Of a stretch of DNA of 64,000 nucleotides, positions 33,437 through 45,239 are shown piece by piece (within the stretch, counting starts at the first letter, position 1; each line of letters opens with the position of its first letter). The DNA is from Ceratothoa steindachneri (lineage: Eukaryota; Arthropoda; Malacostraca; Isopoda; Cymothoidae), in NCBI GenBank assembly GCA_963969495.1, contig OZ018321.1, positions 103,395,578 through 103,459,577 on the forward strand. The letters are read 5' to 3'. The position numbers and the translations under genes were made by a program. A model generated the notes under the pieces. The model had not been told where the DNA came from. It saw nothing but the letters and a program-made list of their open reading frames with translations, and did no database searches.

Positions 33437-35845
33437 GTGACTACCTGGCATTTTTGAGCCTGCTGGCTTCAAACGCTTCCTGGTTATTCACTCCACTGAT
33501 AGCAGCATGTTTGCTAAGGGCAACATGATCCATCAGAGGAGAGCTTTAGCTAGTGTGATTGGTAGAGAGCCGAAGGTGACCCGTTTCTCGGATGGGAGCC
33601 TTGTGGTGAATGCGTTGAATCCCTCTGAGGTGGCTATGATTAGTGCCCTTCGGACACTTGATGGCACGCCTGTGGGTGTGACGCTGCACTATACCATGAA
33701 CTTCATGAAAGAGTAGTTTATGTGAGGGAACTTGTGGACTACTCCATAAAGGCCAGCACCTTAAAGCTGGCCAACAATGGAGTGTTCAAGGTCGAACGTG
33801 TGATGAGAAAAGAGTGAGGGGCCTCAAGACCCACCCGTACACTGATGATGTTTGACTGTGACACGCTCCCTGAGTCGGTGCGTGTATGCCAGTTGGTATC
33901 GCTACCGCATGAAGGCATTCGTGCCACTGCCACGGAGGTGCTATTACTGCAACCACTTCGGCCATACTAATCGCTCCTGTCGACATGCAAAGTCGGGGTT
34001 ACCTGAAACCTGTGTAAGTTGCTCCAAGGCCACACACGCTAAATCCAAATTGTGTGTGGCCAAGTGTCTCAATTGTGGAGAGCCGCACCCCGCTTCTTTG
34101 AAGCAATGTGGTGCGTATCTCCTTGAGAAAGAAAGCCTGGTTGTTCAGGCTCAGGATCGTCTCTCATTTTGCAATGCTAAGGACTTGGTTTTGGCATGCC
34201 CGGCACCCAGGATGCCCTATGCCTCAATGTTGAAAAAGACACCCTCTGCTCCTGGCCCTTCCAAGCCTACGAGTATGGTCATTTCCGCGCCCATTCGAAA
34301 CCCTTCTGCAGGTTCTATCCACCCTGGGGGCTCCCCTGGTAAAGCTGGCATCACAAAGGGCCCACACCCAGCCCCAGGTAAAACCAGCCCCCCCCCCTTC
34401 CCCCAGCATGACCGTTTCCCGTAAGGCGAAATTGCCACGACCCTCCACAGAGCCGTTAGACTCACAGGAGGCAAAACACCTGAAGTTGGTTGCGAGGCCA
34501 TCTTCTGGGGTTCCTAGAGCTGCCTCCTGTATGGAGGACAGCAACAAAGGAACTTCGGTTCCTGCGCCCACACCCAGTGGTCGACGATCCTGGGTGGCTC
34601 CTCAAAAAGAGGGTTCCCGGCCTCTGAAGCCGCCCCCGTCCACCTAAGGTTTTGAAGCGGAGAGAGGAAAAGACTCACATAGCGAGCCCAACCTCCTCCA
34701 ATAATTCATCAAAGGTGACAGCGCCTTTTGCGCATTATTTGGCCAACAGTGCCTGCAGTTCTGTCTCCGGGAAGCGTACCGCCATTCCTGTGAGGGTCTT
34801 CTCTTCAAAGAGGGCCACCGCGTCTCCTCCGAGTTTGGCCTGGAGGGCATATTCCTTCAATAGAATTGCTGCGGACTCCGGGCCAACTAGGAGGAGCTGT
34901 CAAGGCTTGTCTCTTCCCATTCCCGTTCTCTATCTTTTTGCAGGAGACCATGCAGGTCGCATGCCCCCTGTCCACCCTCCCGAGGTATAAGAGTTTTGCG
35001 ACCCCACTACCACGGGATGGGGGCTGGGAGGGAGGATGTGAGATTTATACCCGGCATGATATCTCTGTTCTCTTCACTTTAGATATATCCTTTCAGGCAG
35101 TAGCTGTGCAGCTGCACATTGATAGGAGGTATACTGTTATTTCCACGTACATTCCTCCGACAGCCGACTTCGATGCAGGTGACTTCCGCCGCATTGTGGC
35201 ACGGTTGCCTCAATCTATCTATGTGCTCTCTGGATGCACAGCCTGATTTTGAATGGGGGGTGGTCGACGACCCCCAGGGCAGTAATCACTTTCATTCAAA
35301 TATCATTTTCTGGGCTGCTGCCACTTGAGAGCCCACCCCGGTGGTGCTTTGTGCGGGCACGGTGGTCTGCATTTCAGGAAATGACTGAATTCTCTATCTC
35401 AGTTGAGGAGTATTAGGTTTGTAGATGAGGCCGTTGAGTTCTTCTCTGGCAACCTCATTGCCGCAGTCCTAGCTATTCTTTCTAGAAGATCTGGCTATTT
35501 TTCATGCTGACCACTCCTCTGGTGGTCATCCGAGTGTGAGACTCCACCTGAATGATTTCACTCTCTGTGAATTTCATCAGGCTTGGGCTAGTTTCTGGAA
35601 TATTTTGAAGCACACCCACGGCTCTTCATGGCGCCATCCGTGTCTTAACTTAACAGGAAACCCCTCTTAGCAGAGATGTGGAAGCGAGTCAAAAGTTCTC
35701 ACAGGAACCCCTCTCCAGGACAATGGGACTGCAATCTCATACCCCGCGTCCATGGCAGAATCCTTTGTGACGGCTTTCTCCGCATTTTCTAGCTGGGATG
35801 CTGCTCCACTGCCTGGACTTTACCTCCAGAGGTGGAGAACCCTTC

Positions 35846-37314
35846 TGTAATAGAACGTTCTGTGGCCGCTTCAATTCAGCCGCTATCACATGTTTAGAAA
35901 CACATGGCTACCCACGTGCATCTGCGAGAGGAAGCAAAGTGCGTTATCACCCACCTTAGCAAATATTTAATCAAGGAGGTTCTTTTCCCCGTTTCGCCTC
36001 CATACGTTGATCTCGCCAGATTGGGTTAGGCTTGTGGCCAGATAAGTTATTTTCCCAGGCGCGACTGGGGCATTCCCGCGAAGCCTCCCACTCAATTGTC
36101 CCCTATACCAAGGGGATGGCTTCGACTATTTATATCATAGCTCTCCCGATTGAAGCAGATCAGATCAGATCCAGATTATCTTCGCGAAGCATCACGCCGA
36201 TCTGGTCTTCCTTGAGCACAATAGGGACTCTCTACCTCGAGAACCACCTTATTTGTCCAGAAGAGGACAATATCCCATGAGTGCCAAGGTTCGAGTCTTC
36301 CAGAGGCTAAGTCAACAAGGCCTCCCTGTTGTTCAGAAAGAGAACAACGTTAGAACAGCCATTGTTCTTTGAGCTCGTTGACCACAGACGGTTCTCTCCC
36401 CCCCCCTGTTGTTCAGAAAGAGAACAACGTTAGAACAGCCATTGTTCTTTGAGCCCGTTGACAAGAGACGGTTCTCCCCCCCCCCCCTTGTTGTTCAGAA
36501 AGAGAACAACGTTAGAACAGCCATTGTTCTTTGAGCCCGTTGACAAGAGACGGTTCTCACCCCCCCCCCCTGTTGTTCAGAAAGAGAGCAACGTTAGAAC
36601 AGCTATTCAAGCCCGTTCGTCAAGAAACGGTTCTCATTCCCAAGACATCACATCAGGATAATTTAATTCCCCCCTTTTTAATGTTCTTCAAGAGAACGAT
36701 TGGTTTCAACGATAACCTCCATTGTTCATCTAGAACATCCCCGATTTGCTGTCACAAAGATCGCTCGTACCTCCGAGCCCCACTTCGCTCTCACTCTTTG
36801 AAGACAGTCCTTCCCCTTCGCTAAGGACAACCCCCCAAAGAACCCTTCTGCTGGTAATCACCAGTGGACCGAAGATTCCTTTGCATCATCTTCCTCTGCA
36901 CAACAACTTTGTAATTACGTAAGCTGAGCATTACCTTTAATTATCTAACCCTTTTATCAACGCTACCCTGTGCTTTAAATGGTTTAGCGAACCATCCCCC
37001 CTTTAATTTTTATTTGTTTACCTTTTTAGATCTCTCCAAATCTTAATCCTCGGATTAGTCAGATATTCCCACGACCCTTTCCATTCTCCGTTTATGTAAA
37101 CATTTTCCTTTTGTGTGTTGTTGATAGTTTAATTAATAAAACTCTATTTTATTAATGATAGCCATTTAATTATCCTTGAGCTCAGTTCCACTTCTTAAGC
37201 ATATTGAAGATAAATAACCTCGGTCAATCAGATTACCACGCACTCGAAATATTAGAATAATTCCCTCAACGAATAGTTATATATGGTGTATCATCGAGAG
37301 CCTATTCTACGACA
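35846..37314 (+). mobile_element. Solo LTR (LTR1), 1469 bp, with 5-bp target duplication
   Basis: The inserted block starts tgtaatagaac and ends attctacgaca, so the ends are TG...CA and imperfect inverted repeats (TGTAATAGAA / TGTCGTAGAA). CCTTC occurs directly before (35841-35845) and after (37315-37319). Removing the block and one CCTTC restores the I-like sequence seen in copy E (gagaacccttcaacgatagg, 46490). A poly(A)-signal-like aataaa lies at about 37135. No gag or pol is inside, so it is a solo LTR left by LTR-LTR recombination. A BEL/Pao or gypsy origin is undecided. Confidence 0.85.
36327..36650 (+). repeat. 80-82-bp tandem repeat inside LTR1 (about four units)
   Basis: Units start near 36327, 36407, 36489 and 36571 with tgttgttcagaaagag and end in a C-tract (6-11 C). 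Each unit contains two small palindromes: gttgttc...gaacaac, and agaaca-gccat-tgttct. The last unit is degenerate. Such arrays in LTRs often act as enhancers or insulators. The function here is inferred only. Confidence 0.75.
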
Positions 37315-38093
37315 CCTTCAATGACAGGTCTTACTCTGAGTGAGTTGCGTTCTGCTCTTGCTTTGTGTGCAGACCACCCATGGTCCGGACGATGTCCCGT
37401 ATGCCATGGTTCGACACCTGGGTGAGCGAAGCATGGCTTTTCTGTTCGATTTGTTCAACAGGATCTGGGTGGAGGGTCTCATCCCGGATTCCTGGCGAAT
37501 CGCTACTGTGTTCGCCTTTCACAAGCTGGGGAGAGATCACTCTACTCTGGCCGGTTTTAGTAACCTCTTGCGTGTGCAAGTTGATGGAGAAATTGGTAAA
37601 TATTAGATTAGCCTTTTTCCTGGATAGCGGAGTCTATCTGTCTTCTAAACAGTGCGGCTTCCGCAAGTTCCACTCCACGTCGGATGCTCTGCTCCGACTG
37701 GAAAATGCCATCTGCGAGGCCTTCCTTCGTAGACAGCACTACGCCATGGTATTTTTCGATCTGGAGAAGGCCTATGATACCGCATGGCGATATGGTATCA
37801 TGGAGACTCTCCACACGATAGGGGCGAGGGGACGCCTCCCAATGTTTATATCTGAATTTTTGCGAGATCGTCGATTCCGCGTACGGGTGGAGAGAGCCCT
37901 CTCCGGCCCAAAGGAGCAGGAAGAGGGTGTTCCGCAGGGAAGTGTCCTCAGTGTCACACTCTTTGCCCTGAGCATCAACGGCATCACCTCGGTGCTGTCG
38001 GAAGATGTTGTTGCTACGCTCTACCGGAACGACCTTTCAATCTCTTTTGGCGCAGCCCAGATGCCAACTCTGGAGCATCGACTCCAACAGGCA

Positions 38094-40080
38094 AAGACCA
38101 AAGTTGCAAGTGTACCGACTGGAGCTTCAATTACATCAAAACCGCTAATTCAGAGACTACCTGGCAGTTTTGAGCCCACTGGCTTTAAATGATTTCTGAT
38201 TATTCAGTCCACAGATGGCAGCATGTTGGCCAAAGGCAACATGGTCCATCAGCTAGCTTGACTGGTAGAGAGCTAAATGCGACCCATTTCTCAGATGGGA
38301 GCCTTCTGGCAAATGTGTCAGACTCTTCCATGGCGTTTATGATTAGTTGCCTTCGGACACTCATTGCCTCGCCGGTAAGTGTGATGCTGCATTCTACCAT
38401 GAACTTCATGAAAGGAGTGGATTTGAGAGGGAACTCATTGACTACACCTTAGAGGACATCACCTTTGAACTGACCTGATTGATGAGCTGGAGATAGGTGT
38501 CTTATATGTGGTTGAGATTACATATCACTGTCTGAGAACCTCTTCATTTTTCTGCTTTAATCTATCCCTATGCTCTCCAGATGCACAACCTGATTTAGGG
38601 TGAGAGGTGGTCGACGTTAGTGATAAATTTCCAATTCAAATATAATTTTCTGGGCTGCTGCTGCCTGAAAGACCACCCAGGTGCTTCTTGGAGTGGGATG
38701 TCATTTGAATCGCAGGTAATGACATTTCTCTGTCCCAGTCAAGGAGTTTACGTCAGTGGATGAGGCCTCCCAATTTTTATTTCTGAATTTCTGCAAGATC
38801 CTTGATTCCTCGTATGATTGGGGGGGGGGGAGGCTATCCAGCTCAATGAACAGGAAGAGTGTGGCCTGCAGGGAAGTGTCCTCAGTGTCTCACTCTTTGC
38901 CTTGAGAATCAACTATATTACCTCTCTGCTGCCAGAATATGTTATCGCTACGCTCTCGGTGGATGACCTTTCGATCTCTTTAGTGCAGCCCAGATGCCAA
39001 CCCTGGAGTGTCGACTCTTAACAGGCACTGAACTGCATCTCTCGCTATGCTAAAGCGGACAGGTTTCGGTTTGCCTCGGCCAAGACTAAGGTGGTGCACT
39101 TCTGTCACCATCCATTGTTTTTGACCGATGCATCACCTGGAAAGCACTTATTTTTAGCCTTATGGCTCTTGTACCCGTGCCATGGACATTATTTTTTTGC
39201 TCGACATTCAGCATTTTAGGTGTTGATAGGGCTACCTCCTTACATTTTCTACTGACTCTTTGTTTGTTCAAAGCTTATCTAGAGATGTTAGATTTACGCA
39301 TCTGCAGTCGAGCCTGCATTATGGAAGATGAATGCGATCCACCCCCTGAGTCTCTGCCTGTTGACTGGTGCCTTCCACATGTCCATTATTCAGAGCCTAC
39401 TTGTCGATGCACGTGAGTTGCCACTTGCTCTGCGCTGTACACAGTTCACTATGTGCTTGTATACATGTGCTCATCGTCTCTCTGTCACCAATGGCTCTCA
39501 TTACATGTACGCCTTATCTTAACGATGCCCATGCCGCCAAGTGACACCAGTCATACCCTCAGCCCTTTGTGTTTAGGGCTAGGAAACTACCTAAAGAGCG
39601 ATTGTGGTTTTGCCTAGGACACTTGATTATTTGTTGCCATGACACTGATCCCAAAGCTTCTAGAGTGCTGGAAGTATTGCGTTTGACCTTCTGGAACACA
39701 ATTCATATCACAGTGAATCTGTGCCATTGTTGCCCCTAATTCTGAATAGAAGGTTGGCTTCCACGCAGTATCTCCTTTGGTTGCAAGTCAGAGGGGTTCT
39801 ACCAGACTGCATTTATCTTCATGGCTGAACTGATTGCAATACACTACTCGGTATTGGAGATAACACATCTTGTCCAGTTGGGAGACTGGATTGTGTTCTC
39901 AGGATATTAGAATCCCCACATACCCTGGTTCATGGTATTTAATGCCTCAGTTGCCATGAGCCAGGGGAATCTTGATATTATCTTCTGCTGGGTTCCTGAA
40001 CATGTGGGAATATCAAAGAATCAGCGCACCAATGAGGGCACCAAAGAGTCTGTGAGGACTGGGTGACCAGACTAGGGTTT
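38094..40080 (+). mobile_element. I-like copy D, old and heavily deleted
   Basis: In order it shows ORF1 pieces (38150-38460, IRSTDGSM-like and FSDGSLLAN), an endonuclease end (38480-38760) and RT blocks (38770-39070; GSVLSVSLFAL and TLSVDDLSIS). Then come a C-terminal RT part (39110-39500) and an RNase H remnant (39830-40060). Large pieces are missing between them. Substitutions and stops are far denser than in copies A, C or E, so it is an older insertion. It ends at cacaca near 40080 without a 3' UTR. Confidence 0.7.
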
Positions 40081-40656
40081 CGCTCTTTCTCACACAGCCA
40101 TTAGGGAAACGTCTCAAAACTATGACCAATTGGAACCTAAATTTCAGCACCATTTATGCAGCAATTTTTCTTCTGGACCCACCCCCACATGCCAGCAATG
40201 GCTCACAAGTAGAAGGGCAGGATTCTCAAATGAAATTCTTATATAAGACTTAATGTGCCAAGTGCCAAGGGGGTATAATTAAAGACAGCTATAATTCATA
40301 TACTCATTAAGATTTTTAAATATAACTATTTTAGTCATTTTTGTGTCATATAAACCCAAATATAAAATTATTATAAATTCCTTTAAAAAATAAACTTTCA
40401 GCTTTAATGGGTTAGTGATACAATTCCATAAATATAAATACATCTCACCAATATAAATGTTTCTAAACATATTTCTAAAAATAATTAAAAACAATGAATC
40501 TTGTATTATTATCCATTTAATTTATTTTTATAACAGTGGGAACGCATGATGAGAACCCCTTTGCAATTTGCAAGAGGTGCATGTATTGAAAAAAAGTTAT
40601 GAACCATTGGACCTGACTACTCCTACCTAGATTGATTGACCTTTGCTGGATTTCAG
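40081..40656 (+). other. Intron 3, last part
   Basis: AT-rich intronic DNA up to the acceptor tttcag at 40656. No gene or element is recognised. Confidence 0.4.
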
Positions 40657-40883
40657 ATGGAATCAGAACGTCTGAACAGATTCATCCGAGAAGCATGGAT
40701 TGATCAGAAGCAGTGGAAAGAGGATGAAAGGAGGGCGATGGAGGAAGAGGAGAAGAAAAGTGAAAAGGAAGAAGAGGAAAGGAGAAAAATGGAAGTAGAA
40801 GAAGAACTGGAACAGGCAGAAAAGATAAAGGAACAACAACTTAAGTGGAAAGTAAAATTGGAAGAACAGATTCATCAATTAAA
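40657..40883 (+). CDS. tchp: Trichoplein-like gene, coding exon 4
   Basis: Acceptor tttcag|A and donor ttaaa|gtgagt. There are 75 codons plus two bases, phase 0 in and phase 2 out. The peptide starts MESERLNRFIREAWIDQKQW, which follows the NNPDVKQ end of exon 3 as MELDLHQKHVVNSWEMQK follows NNPKLRE in vertebrate trichoplein. The rest is a Glu/Lys-rich coiled coil in the TPH region (EEEERRKMEVEEELEQAEK...LKWKVKLEEQIHQLK). An alternative acceptor at 40535 opens no better frame. Confidence 0.75.
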
Positions 40884-40936
40884 GTGAGTCATGAGTGATT
40901 TGGAAGGTGAGTGACTTTAGTTGGCATGGTTTAGGA

Positions 40937-42374
40937 CAGTGTTTCCCAAACTTTTTTGTCATGATCCTGAACACCAATTAATATTGGCTTGGCGACCCTC
41001 AGGGATGAAATATTATTTCAGTATTATTTTAGTTTTATCCAATTAAATAAGTTACTAATCATCATCATCACTTACTCAATAATTTAAGAACAGGATTTTT
41101 TTGAGTATTTGAATAATAATTTCATCTTAGTTTGGTTATGACTTAAATATATTTTAAATTTTTATCAAGGTAATTTCTAAGAATTTCTTTAGAGTGAAAA
41201 ATAAAATAGTTTAGTTCCCAAAAAATAAATATGATTATCCAATGTTTTAAAAGAAAATGAATTACAATTGGTGAACTTAAGAAAATTAATTAAAATTTAA
41301 TTAAGGCTGCTTTTTTATTTTATCTATAATTATATTTTAGCAACGTGATTTTTTGAAAGGGGGGAAATAGTTTAGAGTTCCTTTATAAATTATTATAATT
41401 GGCTGCTATTTTTAAATCTTAAATTTTAATCTTAGTAGTGAAACACAAGCTCCCCCGTAGTGGGGGAGTGGCAAAGCCATTGCCTAGTTAATAAATATAA
41501 TATTGATTGAAGATAATTGGAGGCAAACCTTCATACTCAGGCAAAGATAAACAAACTTTTGATGACAACTATAATCCAGTTTCATGCATGAGCCATTCTG
41601 ACTATGCAACTACTGAATGCTGATAAATATAATAATTTCTTCAGTGTTTCTACATTTAGTTTTATCCAATATATTTTAAGGATATTAACTGTTATTTAAT
41701 AAACAATATATTTGTATATTTCTATGTTGATTGAAGGATATTAAAGGCACATTTTCATATTAATGTAATTTATTGAAACAAAAAGCAAGCAAAGAAAATA
41801 AACTTTTAGCTGAAAATCCTTGTTTACAGAGTATGTGGTAGGAAATGGAATAAGAACTTTTTCAGCTTTATGAATGAATCAGAATAGTCTTATCCTTCAG
41901 TTGAGCCCAGAATTCAGAGTATGAGAGACTTTCAAAACATTGTTTCTGCACCTGATTTTCCTGGTAATCTACAAGTTATTGAAATCCTGGGATATCTTCT
42001 CCAACATCACTGACATTCACACTGAACACATTCCTGACCCAGCCTTGTTGGAACTGAAGATTCTGAAGAAACAGATTGAGCCAAACTCCAGCCACCTTGG
42101 TGTACAGTACAAGTATTGGACCTGATCATACTTGTATATGTTTTGTTCTACCTTCCTTTAACTTACTTTAGTATTCACAACTATTTTCCTGTCCCAGTTT
42201 GAATGATGATTTACATTCCATAATTATGATATTAATAATTATGTTTGAACAATTTTTACTTCTAATATTTTTCTCTCCCTCTCTCTTTTAGTTATTTTTT
42301 TGGTAGCCATCCCATGATCCTCAAGAGCCTCCTTGGGGAACCACTCGGGGGGACCCTGGGTTTGGGAACCACTG
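40937..42374 (+). mobile_element. Non-autonomous hAT element with 8-bp target duplication
   Basis: The left end is cagtgtttcccaaac and the right end, reverse-complemented, is cagtggttcccaaaccc, typical hAT inverted ends. The flanks gtttagga (40929-40936) and gcttaggg (42375-42382) match at 6 of 8 bases, consistent with an aged 8-bp duplication. The 1.4-kb interior is AT-rich and non-coding. Confidence 0.7.
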
Positions 42375-42492
42375 GCTTAGGGTTTTGCCTCTATGCCTGC
42401 TGTCTTAATGAGCTTGCTGATTGGACAGGGTTTTTCTATAGACTTGGCACTCTAAAGTGTACAACTGTAGTGCATGTTGTTGTGTTGTGTCC
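42375..42492 (+). other. Short spacer between hAT element and I-like copy E
   Basis: Unique-looking sequence. A ttgttgtgttgtgt stretch directly precedes copy E, but no clear duplicate follows the copy E tail. Confidence 0.35.
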
Positions 42493-42970
42493 CTGTAAGG
42501 GGCGCGGCGATTTGCCATCCTGGCCGCGGTGCTGACAGAATCCAGCGCTCCGTCCGGCCCCAGCTTAGCCTCTCTTCCTTCCTTCAGATAGCCTGTATTT
42601 CTCCCATACCTCGTCGCTTTTCATACAACCTCTCCCACAACTTTCTCTGGTCAGCCTCTAATTTCATAGGGTAGATGCTGACCTTCTTCTCAAGCCAACC
42701 GTCCCTGATCGGGGCTGAGGGAGGAGGGGACAATGTTCCCTAACCCCTGAGCTCCAGGTTGGGATGTTTTTTTTTTAACAACCTGCTTCATCCCCACCCA
42801 TACCTTCCTCATATGGAGCCGCCATGCCGATGGACTGCCAGGCCACCAGGCGGGAGGGGTGGTCCCAAATGGCGGCGCTTGGCTCTGCCGGGCCTGCAAG
42901 CACCTCTTGCATTGCAGGCTACTGCGAGAGGTGATGCGCGATTGCATCCCGTGTAAAAAAGAGGGTCACC

Positions 42971-45237
42971 ATGCCCAATGATGAATATAAAAAAACCCCC
43001 AACCCCCAACTTCCCCTATAACATCAATGGAGCCGCCCTTGGGCAGCTCCACCGAAAAAATGGTCTCATCCCTTGTGCTTGCGCAGGGGACCCTCCATAC
43101 TTCTTTAACCGGAGAGGAGGCTTACTCCTCTCCTACGCCTATGGGTGTAGGGGACTCCCCCTCACCCCCTTCTCTGGAGGTGCTTTCGGGCACCTCCCTA
43201 TTTCCAGCGGCAGTCCCTCCTTTTCTTTCAAAGGGGACTGCCAAGAAAGCCAGCAGGCAGCCCATTTCCGACCGCCCCTCGTGTAAGCGGCTCGGTAGGG
43301 CAAACCCCCTTAGGGGGGAGAGGGAAGCCAGGCCCCTTCAGTCGCTTCCCTCAAAAGACCTGCTGGCAAGAATTTTAAACCTTGCCGGGGTCAAGGCCTG
43401 TGCCTCCCCACACAAGACTGGCGACACTGCCAAGGGGACCTGCGATGTCCTGGGAGGGGAAGGCCAACTGGAGGCTCCTCCTGTGATAGACATGGTCCTT
43501 GAGGAAACCCAACCTCAGAGGGTAGGGCCTTCCATGGGGGAGAATCCGGGCTCGGCGCCAAACACCGAACCCAAATCCGCCCCTATGCAAGGTCCTTCTC
43601 AAACGGTTATGGTTTCTGAGGCAGTACAAGGAGGGGAGGGATCTCCTCCGACCGGTGCCCCTGCGACCACCAGGACCTTCTCCATTTCAGGGAAGGACCT
43701 GGCTGAGGCCGGTCCATCTGGCCTAGGGGCTTCTGCCGGCGGAGGTGAGAAGCGGGTTCATTCCCCGCCCTCCTCTCCAAAAAAGAAAAAGACTAAGACC
43801 AAAAAGACAAACAAAACTCGGGGCTCCTCTCCATCTGCGGGGACGGATGGGTCTGCTGCCACTCTGACAAGCGACCAAGCCAAGATCGGCACATCCGGCC
43901 CCTCTGCCCTCCCGGTTGCAGAGCCCCTGACTAAGACCAAAAGCACACAGGGCGGAGCCTTGATGACATCGGGGCCCCTCATTCAGAGGTTATATGGCAT
44001 TTTCGAGCCCGCTGGCTTCAAACGCTTCCTCGTCATTCGCTCCACTGATGGCAGCATGTTGGCCAAGGGCAACATGATCCATCAGAGGAGAGGATTAGCT
44101 AGTGTAATTGGTAGAGAGCCGAAGGTGACTTATTTCTCGGACGGGAGCCTTCTGGCGAATGCGGCGAATCCCACTGAGGCGGCCAAGATAAGTGCTCTTC
44201 GGACACTTCATGGCACCCCAGTGAGTGTGATGACGCACTCTACCATGAACTTTGTGAAAGTAATAGTTTATGCGAGGGAACTCGTTCGACTGTGACAAGC
44301 TCCCTGAGTCGGTGCGTGCCAGTTGGTACCGCTACCGCGTGAAGGCATTCGTGCCACTGCCGTGGCGGTGCTATTACTGTCACCGCTTCGGCCATACGAA
44401 TCGTTCTTGTAGACGTGAAAAGTCGGGGTCACCCGAAGTTTGTGTAAATTGCTCCAAGGCCGCACACGATATGTCCAAATCGTGTGTGGCCAAGTGTGTC
44501 AATTGCGGAGAGCCGCACCCCGCTTCTTCGAAGCAATGTGGTGCATATGTCCTCGAGAAAGATATCCTGGCCGTTCAGGCCCAGGATCGAAGCTAAGGAC
44601 TTGGTCCTGGCCCGCCCAGCTCTGCCTGGGACGTCAGATGCCTCAATAGTTAGAAAGACACCCTCTGCCCCTGGCCCATCCAGGCCAACGAGCACGGTTG
44701 TTTCCGCGCCCATTCGGAGCCTTTCTGCGTGCTCTACTCAACCCGGGCGCTTCCCTGGTAAAGCTGGTGGAAAAAAGGGTTCACACCCAGCCCCAGCTAA
44801 AACCGGGCTTTCCCCTCTTCCCCCAGCGTGACCGTTTCCCGTAAGGCGAAACAGCCACGCGCCTCCACCGAGTCGTTAGACTCACAGGAGGCAACACCTC
44901 TGAAGATGGTCGCTAGGCCATCTCCTGGGGTTCCTAAAGCTGTTGCCCGAAAGGAGGACAGCAACAAAGGAGCTTCGGCTCCTTCGCCCACGCCTAGTGG
45001 TAAAGCGAGTGGCTCGGAGACGGTGGTTCCTCGAAAAGAGGGCCCCCCGCCTCCGAAGCTGCAACGCCCGCCTAAGGTTTCGAGGCGGAGGGAGGAAAAG
45101 TCTCGCATGGCGAGCGCAACCTCCCCCAATAAGTCCTCGAAGGCGACAGCGCCCGGGGTTCTGCCCCCGGGAAGCGTACGGCCATTCCCGTGAAGGTCTT
45201 CTGTTCGAGGAGTGCCCCCGCGTCTCCTCAGAGCTAG
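42971..45237 (+). pseudogene. I-like copy E ORF1
   Basis: Start ATG 42971 in caccatgc. After an A/C-run shift near 42990, a 422-codon open frame (43027-44295) covers the Pro/Ser-rich N-terminal half, the Lys-rich KKKKTKTKKTNKT stretch and the FEPAGFKRFLVIRSTDGSM block. The deletion at 44283 joins YARELV to the region before the knuckles and shifts the frame. The knuckles follow at 44270-44596 (CYYCHRFGHTNRSC, CVNCSKAAHDMSKSC, CVNCGEPHPASSKQC). The basic C-terminal part lies at 44828-45193. A TAG at 45235-45237 matches the ORF1 stop of copy A. Confidence 0.8.
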
Positions 45238-45239
45238 GC

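Larger units (their letters stand above)
33437..38093 (+). mobile_element. I-like copy C, 5'-truncated, split by a solo LTR
   Basis: Begins inside ORF1 (CCTGGCATTTTTGAGCC, the IFEPAGFKRF block) and keeps three CCHC knuckles (CYYCNHFGHTNRSC, CVSCSKATHAKSKLC, CLNCGEPHPASLKQC). A shortened endonuclease follows: the GDLNGRHPLWG block is deleted around 35220. Then come the region before RT, the LTR insertion (35846-37314) and the RT (37320-38093). At the catalytic motif it reads LYRNDLS instead of LYVDD, so the enzyme is dead. At 38093 the RT breaks off in gactccaacaggca and passes into an ORF1 segment of copy D. Frameshifts are frequent. Confidence 0.8.

Noticed and set aside
36327..36650. Regular repeats considered as a CRISPR array
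   Set aside because: The units are tandem with no unique spacers, lie in an LTR, and the genome is eukaryotic.
40530..40600. Possible extra trichoplein exon after an acceptor-like taacag at about 40535
   Set aside because: Exons 3 and 4 already join in phase with continuous similarity to trichoplein, and no donor closes the candidate properly.
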